Of a stretch of DNA of 64,000 nucleotides, positions 1 to 14,100 are shown piece by piece; position 1 is the first letter of the stretch, and the number at the start of each line of letters is the position of its first letter. The position numbers were made by a program, and so were the translations under genes. Source of the stretch: Yponomeuta sedellus (taxonomy: Eukaryota; Arthropoda; Insecta; Lepidoptera; Yponomeutidae); the NCBI GenBank assembly GCA_934045075.1, contig OW203749.1:5918804-5982803 (forward strand). The letters run 5' to 3'. A model generated the notes under the pieces. It searched no databases. It had not been told where the DNA came from and saw only the letters and a program-made list of their open reading frames with translations.

Positions 1-385
1 TCGATACTCAATAAATACGTATGTGTATTCAAATTATATTTGTATTATTTAGTTAACCCAGGTTACGTAATAATATTATATTGTTTACTGGCAAAACTAC
101 TATCTAGTATTAGCTCACCTTTGTACAAATTTGTTTGATTGCAATAAAGAATTTTCATTCATACATTCAATAAATCAGTGGATCAATCAATGAATCAATC
201 ACTCAGTGAATAGATAAATGAATCAATCCATGTGGGTAGACAGATACATTGTTATTGGACAAGAACACAAAAGGAACAATGAACCAATCAATAGAAACCG
301 AATCGATGGCCAACTCACCGTATGCTGGTGAGCCAGGCGCGGCTGCTGGGGTCGTCCCCGACCCGCTTGAGCAGCAGCCGGCTAC
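1..385. repeat. Copy of RA2-exon 3' edge plus upstream LINE tail (left unit of 1605-bp direct repeat)
   Basis: Bases 1-385 match 1606-1990 almost throughout. The unit joins an AT-rich LINE-like 3' tail (GCAATAAAGAATTTTCATTC), a TGAATCAATCA-type simple repeat and about 70 bases of the RA2 exon 3' edge with its stop/donor. Confidence 0.8.
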
Positions 386-1600
386 CTTAATCAATTACGA
401 ATCACTCACTCAAAGAATGGAATGAATGGATCAATGAATAATTACTCAATAAATCAGTGGATCAATCAATGGATCAATCACTCAGTGAATAGATAAATGA
501 ATCAATCCATGTGGGTAGACAGATACATATTTATTGGACACTAACAAAAATGGAACGGAATGACGACAGAATCCATTACCAACTCACCGAATGCTGGAGA
601 GCCAGGCGCGGCTGCTGGGGTCGTCCCCGACCCGCCTGAGCACAATTCACTTATTCCAAATGAAACTAATGACCGAATAAATACTCAATGAATCAGTGTT
701 TCAATCAATTAATCAATGAATTGATGATTCAGTGAATCAAAACTAAATATATGACTTTAAGGTTATAGCCAAATCCAGGCCATAACCTGAAAGTCACTGC
801 CGTCGCACTCTAGTCAACAAACTGCGAAATCCCAAAGGAAACTCCCGAGAACCTCGGTCACTCCAATTTAATCTACAGCGAGCGCGTGGCCGTCGTCAAT
901 AGTCAATCCACGTGGGTAGACAAATACATTTTTACTGCACAAGAATACAAATGGAACAATCAATAGAAACCGAATCGATGGCCAACTCACCGTATGCTGG
1001 TGAGCCAGGCGCGGCTGCTGGGGTCGTCCGACCCGCTTGAGCAGCAGCCGGCTACCTTAATCAATTACGAATCACTACTCAAAGAATGGAATGATTGGAT
1101 CAACGAATAATTACTCAATAAATCAGTGGATCAATCAATGAATCAATCACTCAGTGAATAGATAAATGAATGAATCTATGTAGGTAGAAAGATACATATT
1201 TATTGGACAAGAACGCAAATGGAACAGAATGACGACAGAGTCGATGACCAACTTACATTATTACTGCGCAAGAACACAAATGGAACAATCAATAGAAACC
1301 GAATCGATGACCAACTCACGGTATGCTGGTGAGCCAGGCGCGGCTGCTGGGGTCGTCCCCGACCCGCTTGAGCAGCAGCCGGCTACCTTAATCAATTACG
1401 AATCACTTACTCAAAGAATGGAATGATTGGATCAACGAATAATTACTCAATAAATCAGTGGATCAATCAATGAATCAATGTATGTGGGTAGAAAGAAACA
1501 TATTTACTGCACAAGAACACAAATGGAACAATCAATAGACACCGAATCGATCAGTCGCTCACCGTATGCTGGTGAGCCAGGCGCGGCTGCTGGGGTCGTC
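310..1600 (-). repeat. Array of RA2-exon 3'-edge fragments
   Basis: Fragments of the exon end, minus-strand sense, occur near 310-385, 578-645, 983-1052, 1313-1384 and 1554-1600; the genuine edge is at 1921-1990. Each keeps the GTGAGT-containing junction and is separated by TGAATCAATCA-like sequence. They are not translated. Confidence 0.8.
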
Positions 1601-1920
1601 GATCGTCGATACTCAAAAAATACGTATGTGTATTCAAATTATATTTGTATAATTTAGTTAACCCAGGTTACGTAATAATATTATATTGTTTACTGGCAAA
1701 ACTACTATCTAGTATTAAGCTCGCCTTTGTACAAATTTGTTTTATTGCAATAAAGAATTTTCATTCATACATTCAATAAATCAGTGGATCAATCAATGAA
1801 TCAATCACTCAGTGAATAGATAAATGAATCAATCCATGTGGGTAGACAGATACATTCTTATTGGACAAGAACACAAAAGGAACAATGAACCAATCAATAG
1901 AAACCGAATCGATGGCCAAC

Positions 1921-2139
1921 TCACCGTATGCTGGTGAGCCAGGCGCGGCTGCTGGGGTCGTCCCCGACCCGCTTGAGCAGCAGCCGGCTGCCGGCGCGCG
2001 CGGCGGCGGCGCGCAGCACGCGCTCGTGCGGCGCCAGCACGCGCTGCGTGGGCGCGCGCGACGAGACCTCCTCCACCAGCACGTACGAGCCGCGCGACGA
2101 GCGGCACACGCCCGCCTTGCTCAGGCACTGCGCTATGGC
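1921..2139 (-). CDS. PLCE1: PLCE exon 27 of window (Ras-associating domain RA2)
   Basis: Encodes [39 protein letters not shown] and [14 protein letters not shown], matching the RA2 region of PLC-epsilon. Acceptor CTTCCCGCAG. The frame reaches TGA at 1921-1923, but that stop sits inside ACG|GTGAGTT, a strong donor, so the exon may end at 1925 and splice to an exon left of the window. It is very GC-rich. Fragments of its 5' edge are repeated on the right (2280-3350), and fragments of its 3' edge on the left (310-1600). Confidence 0.88.
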   Translation of the reverse strand, partial: AIAQCLSKAGVCRSSRGSYVLVEEVSSRAPTQRVLAPHERVLRAAAARAGSRLLLKRVGDDPSSRAWLTSIR

Positions 2140-5100
2140 CTGCGGGAAGGAAGTGGCAGCTTATAGCTTGGGAAAAGTATGGACTTAGCAAAGCAGAGAC
2201 GACTCTACCAACCCACAAGATGATCAAAAATGAGTTAGGTAGGTAGAAAAAGCACTAGTAAAATAGATAGTGGGCGCAGGATACGACGCTTCATCCACCA
2301 GCACGAGCGGCGCGACTAGCCGCACACGCCCGCCTTGCTCAGGCACTGCGCTATGGCCTAGGGAAAGGGATAGTAGAAGCTGATACAAGATTTGAAAAAT
2401 AGAAATAAACATAAGTAAAATAGATAGAAGGCGCAGGATACGACACTTCATCCACGAGGACCTACGAACCGCGCGACCGTACGGCCTGCGGGAAGGAAAT
2501 GGAGGGGCTTATAGCTTGGGATAAATATGGACCTAGCAAAGCAGAGACGACTCAACCAACCGACAACATGATCTAAAATGAGATAGGTTAGGTATAAAAT
2601 ACATTAGTATATCTATTTTACTAGTATATTTTCTACCTAACCTATCTCATTTTAGATCATGGGCGCAGGATACGACGCTTCATCCACCAGCACGAGCCGC
2701 GCGACGAGCGGCACACGCCCGCCTTGCTCAGGCACTGCGCTATGGCCTGCGAAAAAGGAATAGTAGAAGCTGATAGAATACTTCTTATTTGACAAACATA
2801 AGTTTGGAAAAAGACAAACGGCAGAAACGACTTGTAGGTGGAAAAAACAGTAGTAAAATAGACATGGGCACAGGATACGACACTTCATCCACCAGCACGT
2901 ACGAGCCACGCGACGAGCGGCATAAGCCCGCCTTGCTCAGGCACTGCGCTATGACCTAGGGAAAGGAATAGTAGAAGCTGATAGAAAACTTTTTATTTGA
3001 CAAACATAAGTTTGGAAAAAGACAAACGGCAGAAACGACTTGTAGGTGGAAAAAACAATAGTAAAATAGACATGGGCACAGGATACGACGCTCATCCACC
3101 AGGACGAGCCGCGCGACGAGCGGCACACGCCCGTCTTGCTCAGGCACTGCGCTATGGCCTAGGGAAAGGAATAGTAGAAGCTGATAGAATACTTTTTATT
3201 TGACAAACATAAGTTTGGAAAAAGACAAACGGCAGAAACGACTCAATCTAATATAGTCTAAAAAGAGTTAGGTAGGTAGAAAAAAAACTAATAAAATGGA
3301 TAGTGGGCGACGACTTACTTGCTCAGGCACTACGCCGTGCCCTGGGGATGTGGACAGAACGATGTCTTTATTACACGTGGAGGGGATGATAAAATACATT
3401 TATTTGTGAAACGGAAGTGTATAAAAAGATAGACTAAGGGCTTGTTTCTGAATACGCTGAGTACCTAAATACTTAACTATAGTCTCTTTGAATATCTCAG
3501 CACAGAGCGTCACTTTGCGTGACGTGAAAGATGTACTTAATAAAATTCTTAATAATTCAGAAACTGGCCCTTAGTGAAGCAGAAATGACTCAACTTACAA
3601 CATGATAGACAAAGAGTTAAGTGGAGAAAACACTAGTAAGATGGATAGTGGGTGCAAGATACGACACATCATCAGGAGCAATGTGATTGTGGAGCCTCAT
3701 GGCAATCCATAGTGCACCTGCTCCGATATTCATTGTGCCCTCACACCTGCACTCTGGAGGATCTAACAGAGGCCAACTCTGCTGCAATTGCAGTGGCCAA
3801 CTATTGGGCAGGCTAAATATAAATCGCCGATAAGAAAAAAATAAAAATGAGTCAATGAATCAGTGATTCAACCGTGAAGTACCGTTAATGGGACATCTCA
3901 ATCTAAATCGAGAAAATTGTCAACGATTGAATGAATGAGTGCGCCCATGGATAAATTAATGACTGAACGAGTTTAATTAATCATGAATCAATGAATCAAT
4001 CAGTGAGTTAGAGTAAAAAATATGAGAGTCAATAATTCAGTGAGTACACAATGGAATGAGTCAAAAGTAAAGAATCAACCAGTAAGCCAATCCATAAAAC
4101 AATTGAGCCAGTCTTAAAGTATGAAAGTAACTCATCTACCTAATGAATCAACGAGTCAAATGCTCCTACTAACCTCAGTAGCTGTGGTGTCTTGAGTGAC
4201 CTTCAGTATGGAGTAGGGCTCGTGTCTCGACACAGCGTAGACCACGAGGAAGTGTATCTTCCGCCGCTGCAGCGAGTCAGCCAGCTGCAGGTCGCCACGG
4301 CAGCTCTCGCCAGCCAACTCCTCGGAGCAGCGCGAGAATATTAGCAGGGACGCCATGTTGAGGGGCTGGTTTGTTGGAGACCTGGGGACGGAGGCTTTGG
4401 CTGAGTTTGCTGCATCCAAAATCATTCATCATCATAAACCCATTATGTCCCCACTGAGAGGCACGGGTCTCTTCCCTGAAGGGACCAAGGGCCAAGACCG
4501 GATTGGTGGAGGCTTGCAAGACTATAGTGGTTGATGGTCCTACTCGCAGAGGTTTTTAAGAAGCCCTAAGGCCTCTGACTTGGCTTAACGACGGCCATCT
4601 ATCGACAGCAGCCGGCACCAATTGCTTAGCATGCCTTGCGAAGCACTGAACCGCTCGGGAAAATGCCACTACCGTGTACCACTGCCTTGGATGGTCAGCC
4701 ATCCATGCACTGAACGCGCTATATGTTGTTTAACCTTCGTGATCGTTTAAGATCACTCAGGTAGCCGGGGCTACGAGCAATTTTCAAAAAGTAAAATCAT
4801 AAGTGTTTGAATAAGCCCCAAAAATCCCTCAATATAAAGCTTTTAATAAAAGAAGCAATAGAGGTGAAAATGATCGTATATTGATATTAAATTGTCAGCT
4901 ACATATAGTTTCACGATAACAAAATGATTGCGCGATGTAGATTTTAATTATTTGCAAGACTAACGCCATCTGTTTGTACACTTAATAACTAAACAGTTAA
5001 GTAACCTTAACAGTGTTCAAAGATCTGCAAACTTTAAAAGCATTGCCTGTATAAGAAAGATTACGCAGCTCATTTCACTTGGCTCAGTTGTGCAAATGGG

Positions 5101-8100
5101 TTCCAGAACAGAAGAGATCGAGGGGCAGGCCGAAAAAAAGGTGGCTTGACTGCATAGACGAAGATCTCAAGAAGATGGGGAAGGTATCAGCACCTTCCCC
5201 ATCCTCTTGAGATCAGACATCTGAGCTCACCGTAATCGCACGTGCCTGTAGCCGGGACGTAGACAGCGTAAAGGTATCACTCGCTGTGACAGCATGTAGT
5301 TTGTGTCCGCATCGTAAACTTCGAAACGGACGAAGGCCAGTTCAGGGAAGTTTATCTGCGGGCAAAGTTAAGTAAAAAAAGTCTGGCAATTTTGTATACG
5401 ATTTTGTATGGTTGTGGATGCACCTCCATACATTTTGTTATCTCACTGATTTTTGCGGAAATATCAGGCGGTGAAAAAGCGCAATGCGTGCTCAAGCTCT
5501 TTGCTTAGCGTGCTTCTGATTGGACGATTTTTCGTCACTACACTAAAATAGCCAATCAGAAGCATTACGTTACTCGGATGGCGCGCTCAGTCTGGGCGCA
5601 CTAACGGAACATAACAGAACTGTATAGGACAGGACAGGACAGGGCAGTACAGGAAACGACAGGACGGGACAGATTAGATTAGGCGAGGCTAGGCTGTGAG
5701 GCTAGGCTAGAATATAACAGAACAGAACAAAGCAGAACAGAATAAAATAGAATAATAAAACATTTATTCAAATACCACAACACACATACATGTTAAAAAT
5801 AACATACTTGAATAACATTCTTATCTCTTCTCACCTTAAAATTAAAAGTCTCATTCCAAATGGGGTTCAGCGCGTTTTTCCGGGCCACCTTGGTCCGTAT
5901 CTTCTTGCAGTCGGCTGGGACGCCCAGTATCTCCACCTGGAAAGAATTAGGTACATTTGATTACATAATATAACGTAACTTCACGATTGTATCCCAGAGA
6001 GATAGGCAGAGATCTGGGTCTGCCACTTGCCATGATCCTGACAGAGCACCTTCGCTTCATCAACGTTCATTATTGTCATTCAAATCACAGATGCGCTCGT
6101 GGCCCAGTGAAACCGAGTGATTGGAATCATTTACTTGGGTCAAGCAACAACAGGCGCGGTCCGGTGCTGGAGCGGTGACCATCCCTTGGCTACCGCTAGT
6201 GGCATTTTTCGGAGCGCTTTTGTGCTTCTCGAGGCACGTTAAGCCTTTGGTGTCGGCTGTCATGTAATGGCAATAGTCAAGCCATGCCAGAGGCCTTATG
6301 GCCGGCTTGATAACTTCTGACAGTAGGTAAGGCCCGCCACTGTCTTACAAACCTCCACCAACCCGGACTAGGCCCCCGTGGTGGAGTATGGCCTAACCTT
6401 CCTGCGATGCAGAAAGAGACGCGTGCCCCAGCAGTGGGGACATACAAAGGGTTGATAACATCAAGTCACAGATTCACGTTTGCACCTCCGAGGGTATTAT
6501 GTGGATAAATTGATGGATTGTAGATGTTTATTCCAATAAAAGACTAGAAGTACAGAGAAATACAAATGTTGTAACTTTGAATAAAACCATTCTGATTTGA
6601 TAGAAACATAAAAATGTCTTAAAGAGGTTTGCACCGTCACATCTTATAATAAGTGATGCAAGGGCTTGTGGAGACAATTACCTCCACGAAGGCGTTGTAA
6701 AACGAGTAAACGTTCTCAGCGACGTACTGTCCAGAAATAACAGCCAGGGTCAGGCGTGCCGCGTGGATGCCATCGAACTCCTTATCCATCGGGTTGAACC
6801 TGTAACAAAATTTAGGTAGATAAGATAGATAAATTTTTTATTAATTCAAAAGTAAAGTCCAGACAACATAGGTAGTATGTTTCTTACAGCTAAATATTTG
6901 ACATAAATTAATGTTGAAAAACTTAAGATTATAATATACATCAATGATGCCTTCTTCTTCAGGCTATATTAGTCCACTGCTGGACATAGCCCTCCCCTAA
7001 TGAGCGCAAGGTTGTCCCATCATTGGGGGGTAGTGCCCATAACCCCCATGCATGCGGGTTGGGGATCGCAGTTTGGTAGAATTGTACTGCAGGCGGCGCT
7101 GCTGCCCACCTCCTGGTTTATGTCCTTTAGTTGTCTTGTACGACACCCGCGGGAAGAATTTGGGTTGGTGCTATTCTCTAGGTTGGTGCAATTCTCTGAT
7201 CATTAGATATGATATTGAAATACTATCTATATATTTTTCTCTCAGTTCTCACCTCCGGTAGGCAATGTGGTGGGTGTCCCACATAACGGCGGGCCGACGT
7301 ACGTAGCCGACGCAACCGTTGCTCTCAAACATGGCGGCGTTGACCGCCATCGCCGCGTCCTCAGTTTGGTAGTTGAGTGCCACCAGTTGGACGCCGCACG
7401 ACCAGAATACCACCGGGTCGAAATTGGACGAGTCGATTCTTAGGCTGTGAAGACAAAAACGTCAACAGCAGGCCAACCTTCACATTTTTGCCGCATAGTC
7501 GTCCCCACTGTATTATATCCTCCTAAGCCCTGGCGTCCTAGAAATAGGATCATAAATAACTTTCTTGATTTACACTCAATGATTTAGTAGGAAGTCACGA
7601 AAACTTACTGTGGCTGGTCCAATATTTTCCTCATATTTTTTTCGAAAACAAGAAGAAAAAGTTCCTCAAAATCTACGAAGTTTTAGACGTCTTGAAGTAA
7701 CTGTTACCTCCAGGAAAACTTACTGTTCCAGGTCCAATATTTTCCTCATAATTTTTTCGACAAGACCAAAAAGTTCCTCAAAATCTACAAAGTTTTAGAC
7801 GTCTTGAAGTAACTGTTACCTCCAGGAAAACTAACTGTAGTCAGGAAAACGTACTGTTCCGGGTCCAATATTTTCCTCATAATTTTTTGGACAGCAAGAA
7901 GAAAAAGTTCTTCAAAATCTACGAGGTTTTAGACGACTTGACGTAACTGTTACCTCCAGGGCCTGGAAGGATATAGTGTGCGTATGTGAAGTGAACTACA
8001 GAAGTGACATTGTTTTTATGTAGGTAGCTTACAAACGTTCCACTTCAGGGTACATCCCAATTTAAGAGAGAGACGATTATGGCCTTAATTACCACGCGTG

Positions 8101-11100
8101 TCAACCACGTACTGGCAATTTCAAGCACTGAGGTATATTAAGACCCCAGACACTCAGGTTCACTTGACTATCTTAGAGACTTGGATCTCAGGTATCTCCA
8201 AGATGATACATCAAACCGCTTTTCTTGAGTGTGATGTAAATCCACGGAGTATATCATATTTTCCGATGTATGTCCTCCCTATTCATTATATTTAGATTTC
8301 ATATGTATGGTAATTTATATGGTATTCCTTGTCTCTTACAGTGTGTACATATCATATGTATTTTATAGTGATGGTTATGTATATAAATATATATTTGTAT
8401 GTAATGTGATGAGTATGTATATATATATATATATATTATTTATATACTATTATTTTAATATATACGTTTAGTGTATTATATGTGTAAGTATAATAATGTG
8501 GAAGGTTGTCTTTTTCCTTTTTTTTTTTGCACGCCTGCCAAGTTTTCGTTCTACCTCCTGCGGTTGACTGGTAGAAAATGCTTATGGCATTAAGTTCGCC
8601 GCATTGTACAATTTTATGGTGCAATAAAGTATTAATAATAATAATAATAATATTGCCCAAATAATCGACCTACTTATAATACATGCATGTGCGGTTGCCC
8701 TTACCATCAGCCAGGATTGCGGTGGATAACCTTAAGGTTTGTTTCTCCCTGCAACGCCCAGATGCACCCGAACAGTCTCCGCTCATAAAACAAATGGCTT
8801 TTGGAGGTCGACAAAAAATAAACAAAGCCCAAGAGACGCGACCAGCTAAGATCGGCACGTGTGAGCTGCAAGCGAGAAAGTGCCAAAAGTGATGCACCGC
8901 AAATCTAGCTGATAGCACACTCATCCCCAAAATGTGCCGCATTAAATTCCACAGACGTTTTCAACCTATCAGGAGCAAGATCATATTTGGGTAGATATCT
9001 TGGCAGGATTTTGGTTCACATTTGGGTAGATATCTATCTTGGCAGGATTTTGTTGTCTGTGTTAGTGTATTAAGTATGTAGTGTACGTTGTGCACGTGCA
9101 TAGACGCGTTTCACACCTCCACTCCGACTCCCCAAGGTTTGTTGGAAGAAATCTCTTACAGAGATAAGCTCGCCTTTGTACATATATTTTCTTGCATTGT
9201 ATTTCTTTTTCGTGTTTTTCGTGTATAATAAAGTATAATAGTTTTAATCATCACTCACCCGGCCGGGTACGTCCGTACGAGCTGCGTCTCAGTGTGTGCT
9301 ACGAGGGCCAGCGGATGTTTGCGGCAGATCTTCTTAGCGCACGCCTCGTTTAGGGACGAGCAGCGGTAGCAGGGATGGTGGGCCGCCGGGGCGTTCAGGC
9401 AACGGGCTAGCGAGCCCGTCGGCTGGGAGGCCGGGGGCTGTTGCTGGAAATCAGAAATATCTTTCAACGTAATGGATTAACTTTCAATACATTCAGCAAT
9501 AGACTTGGTTTAGGCAACAGGCACGGTCAGGTGATGGGTGGGTGACCACCCCGTGACTACCACTAATGGCATTTTTTACGAGGCACGCTAAGCCGTTGGT
9601 GCCGGCTGTCATAAAATGGCAGCCATTAAAACTTGTCAGAGGCCTTATGGGCGGGCGGCTTGATAGCTTGACAGTAAGATTCGCCACTGCATTACAATCT
9701 TCGACCAACCCGGATTTGGCCCGGACTTGGCCCCCATAGTTGAGTAAAGCCTAACCTTGCTGCGATGCTGGAAGAGACGCGTGCCCCAACAGTGACGACA
9801 TACCTTTGTATGTCGTCCCTTTGGTTGATATCTTATCATATCAAGGCAGTGCAGTTTCTATCTCCTCATTCAGCACTGGGCGAGACGCATGGACAATAAG
9901 TCCGCCCGACGCTGAGGCAACGTGTCGACCGTGGGCGTGGACATCGGACATGAATAAATGAATGAATTACAAGCGTGAACTTGACACTAATAGCACTTTC
10001 GCAAAGTGAGATCTATGAGTTTGTCTTTGTCGAATGGTCACGGATTCGCAGGGCACGTTAAGCCTTTGGTGCCGGCTGTAAAGTAAAGGCAGTCCTGAAC
10101 TTCTGACAGTAAGATTCGCCACTGCCTTACAAACCTCCACCAATCCGGACTTGGCCCCGTGGTGGAGCCTGGCCTAACCTTCCTGCGGGGAAGAGACCCG
10201 TGCCCCAGCAGTGGGGACATACCAAGGGTTGATATCTATGTTTCTATGAACTTACAGTGTTTGTGCTGTCGCTACTTTCTGAAGACTCGAAGCTGCTGCA
10301 GGGCGCACTGTCTTTGCTAGCGGGCTGACTGGACTGCTTCACGGAACTGCGTGGTGACAGCGGACTCAAGCCGCGAAACTTTATCGCCTGTCGATCAGAT
10401 AAATTCATTACAATGCGTTTGCTTTGGCCTTTGCGTCTACGTAATGAGATGATTTATACAGCGTTTAGTGGCACACGCTAACTGGTAAAGAAAACGTATT
10501 GACTTGTCTTTCCCGTGGGCTAGGCCGACTAAGCTGTCAGGATGGCATAGGCGCTGAAGAAGTCTACTCCATCCAAAAAACAATGTCTCAGGCACTGTAG
10601 TGTTCGAGTAGTCCCTTCATCCATCTAGTGTGAGTGGAGATGCCACTGGACGCTGCATCTCTTTTTCAGGCTATATTATGTAGTCCACTGCTGGACATTG
10701 CCCTCCCCTAATGAGCGCCATAGCGCCCTGTCTTCAGCTTGTCGCATCCAGCATCTGCCGGCAGTTTTTCGCAGATCGTCATCCCACCTGGTCGGAGGGC
10801 GTCCTACGCTACGTTTGCCGAGTCGCGGTCTCCACTCAAGAACACGTTTACTCCAACGGTTGTCGCGAGATATGGCCAGCCCGCTGCAACTTCAGCAGTG
10901 CTATTCACTAGCCCCGTTCGCTAGTGAGTTCGATCGAATTCGTATTCAGTAATATAAGCTACCCCAGCGCTACGGCGGTGAAGTGAACTAGTTGTGCAGG
11001 TGGGATATTGACCCTTATTTCTATGAAGTTACGTTTAAAACAAAGGGAGTTCGAATCTCGACTTTATTACATCTGTCAAATAACCCTTTCGCGGACAACG

Positions 11101-14100
11101 GCATAATAATTACTAAAATATTTTTTGCCGAGGGTAGTAAATGCTTTCAAAAAGAGCCTGTCACCTCAGTCATCCGAGACCACGGCACCTGGAAAAGTGC
11201 CAAAACGTCGGAAAAATGTAATAAACGAGTAAAATCCGTATAACAACAGTTTTGATTAAAATAAGATCTTTTTTTCAAAAATATTTGTAAATTAACAGGT
11301 AGTTAGAGTGCTTTAATTTTCGCTCTCAGCACCGCTCGCAAACTCTAGGATTTATGCAAATTCAATCGAAAAATTTTACTGACTTTCACTATTCCTCCTT
11401 CTTCGTTAGTCTTTTTTTGAAGTCGATTTATCTAATTTTGCATTTTCAGCTTATGCAAGTTATTATTTGGGGATATTAACCCCATACTATCGGTAAAGGC
11501 GAAAATATTATCAATATTAAGCATTGATAATACTACTATAATAAGGCCGCCAATTGTAGTGTACTATGTTATTATTTAAGTCTCTTATGTAATTCTTGGT
11601 GAACATGGGATAAAGAATATTCTGTCAATTTCTATATAATATTGCATACATGTCAATGTTTTTCAAGTAGTTTAGATGACTGTTAGTACTCAATTAGACA
11701 ATAATGGCTGAATGGAATTACATGAATCTTGTACAGATAGACAAAGTTCTGAATTGAGACAAAGGCTACTTGATATCCCGCCAACGCGGTCTGAACTAAT
11801 TCCGCGCAGACGAAGTCGCGGGCATCAGCTAATTTACCATATTGGCATTGGCAAGAAGTTCGTGTACCCATGAAAGGGTTAATTCGATCGTGAGCTCACA
11901 TCACCATTCACATCACACTCACTTGTGCGTGACGTTTAATTCGTATTCAGAAGCAAAATACCCACAAGTGATGTTGCCATGGGATACCTATTAGGGATGG
12001 AACACCAATGTTTGTCAGTCGAAAAGTCACATGTCACATTATTATTTTGTTCAGCTTAATTAGCTAAACGCTCCCAAAATATTTCTTACAAATAAATCGT
12101 TCTGCTTCATTTTTATAAAGTCTAAGCTATTTCGAGTTTACGTCTTATGTAAGAGTGGAAAAAATATCTTATATTGTTCACCTAAGAGTACCCACCGGCG
12201 AAGCTTTCTTCTTCTACAAATAAACAAAGGTAACCGCAAAAATGTATTTTAAATATTTACCAAGATTGGCTTAAATTTATCACACATATGGATGATTAAT
12301 CAATTGTGTAGGTAGTACAAAATGCTTGAAATACGTTGTAACAAATTTTACATTGCGTGTCATATAACCTTCCCTGCTTAAAAAAATCACGAAATTTTAT
12401 TCCAGTCAATCAACTATTTGAAGGCTCCTGACACCAACATACTCAGGTGCTCCATCAGAAGTAATGATCGCTATTGAGATATGTGCGGAAATGTATTTGG
12501 GACAATATGGCATGGTTAGCTCTACATTAATTTTGCACGATCTACATAAAGGGGATCTGAGAAAACCACAAAATCTGCAACGGTTGTTTCTTTATTTGGA
12601 CACCTCTCTGGAGATCACGAATCCCAGACCAATATTCGTCTACCTAAGGACGAAATCAAAAACTTTGGCCAAGATTTTGAAACCTTTTATGAAAGAAACA
12701 GAAGGGATATTTAAAAAAAAACCATAAGGTTAGTACTCGTAGTAACGAAGAACCTCGCCTCAGCAAACGTGATTTGGTACATTAATTCTTGACCCTGCCA
12801 TCAAAATGACATCTTGCAATCAAGATGAAACTAGTAGAAATACTAGTTTCCTATTGATATTAAAGTAATAACATTCTTAGATTTTAAAAACCTATTTAGA
12901 GGCTAAAAATTCCACCCATGCCGGGATTCGAACCCGCGACCTCTGGCTATGCGTGCCAAATTGTTTTTAGATTGTTCTACAAATGTTTTTATTTTAATGA
13001 TGAGTCCTTGATGTTGTATTGGTAAACACATTTTGCGCAATAAATAAATGGTAGTTATCTTATCATCCATAAATCTTTTCCAGACTCCTGATGCCGACTG
13101 AAATATTTCAAGGATTGCTACTTCATTGAGAGATGTCTCACATGACAGCCATGTGTTTAGCAAAAACCCTTTAAGGCACCATCTCATCAATGTGCTGAGC
13201 TCTGGAAAGAGCGAGGCCTCACTGGGTAAACAATTAGCTAAATCTATTGCAATTTAGATATTTTAACAGCCTATACTTTTATTGTACTACTTTTGAATTA
13301 AATCTGTATTTTCTAGGTGACTCACGCTATACTCCGAGAGAGCATAGATAATGACAACTCTGGTTGAGGATACTCCAGCCCTCGGTAGAAGAATTAAACT
13401 AAAAAGCAATGCATAGCATGTAACAGTTCTTGATGACCCCCAAGGAATGGTCCCCACCATTCCCTAGATGTTAATAATCGAGAATTACAAAAAGAAATGC
13501 AGATTGTGCATCATCTAGAGATATATAAAAATAACGAAACATTGTTTTTAATCTGTTTTAGCAAAATGGTATTTTAGACCATACTCCATTAATCTAGACG
13601 GTGAATTTTAAAAATAATTATTAAGTTACTGTTACTTTAGAAATGCCACATATTTTTACACGAAATATCTGGAAGATTTATTTAAATTGATTGATTTAAA
13701 TTTGAAATAAATATTTTTCATGTAAATAAACAATAAAAAATGTTGTTTGTACATTTATTAAATAAAACGAATTGATTATGGATTCAAATTAATTTTTTAA
13801 GTCACCAACATTATACTCATTAATTACATGCAACAAGCAAGGATTTAATGACTATTAATGTACTGTGGATTGTACCTACGTAGGTAGGTACAATCCACAG
13901 TACATTAATAGTCATTAAATCCACACTGCATGTCGACCTTTACACGTATCATTCTGTACAGTTGGGTACAAATCGAAAATAGGTAGTACCTATATGGTAA
14001 CACTATTATATGCCAATGAGAAAATTCTAATTTGGGCACAACCTCTATGATCTGAGGGCACAACTCTGTATTATAAGACCACCACCAACATGATACATTT

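Noticed and set aside
1829..2227. 132-residue minus frame over the RA2 exon
   Set aside because: Wrong frame: Arg/Ala-rich shadow of the GC-rich exon; the RA2 frame is supported by phase and family motifs.
300..3350. CRISPR-like or satellite interpretation of the left-end repeats
   Set aside because: Repeats are irregular in length and spacing and derive from an adjacent exon in a eukaryotic gene, so neither class fits.
12464..12727. 87-residue plus-strand open frame
   Set aside because: No family motif recognised, no splice or conservation evidence, and the surroundings are repeat-rich.
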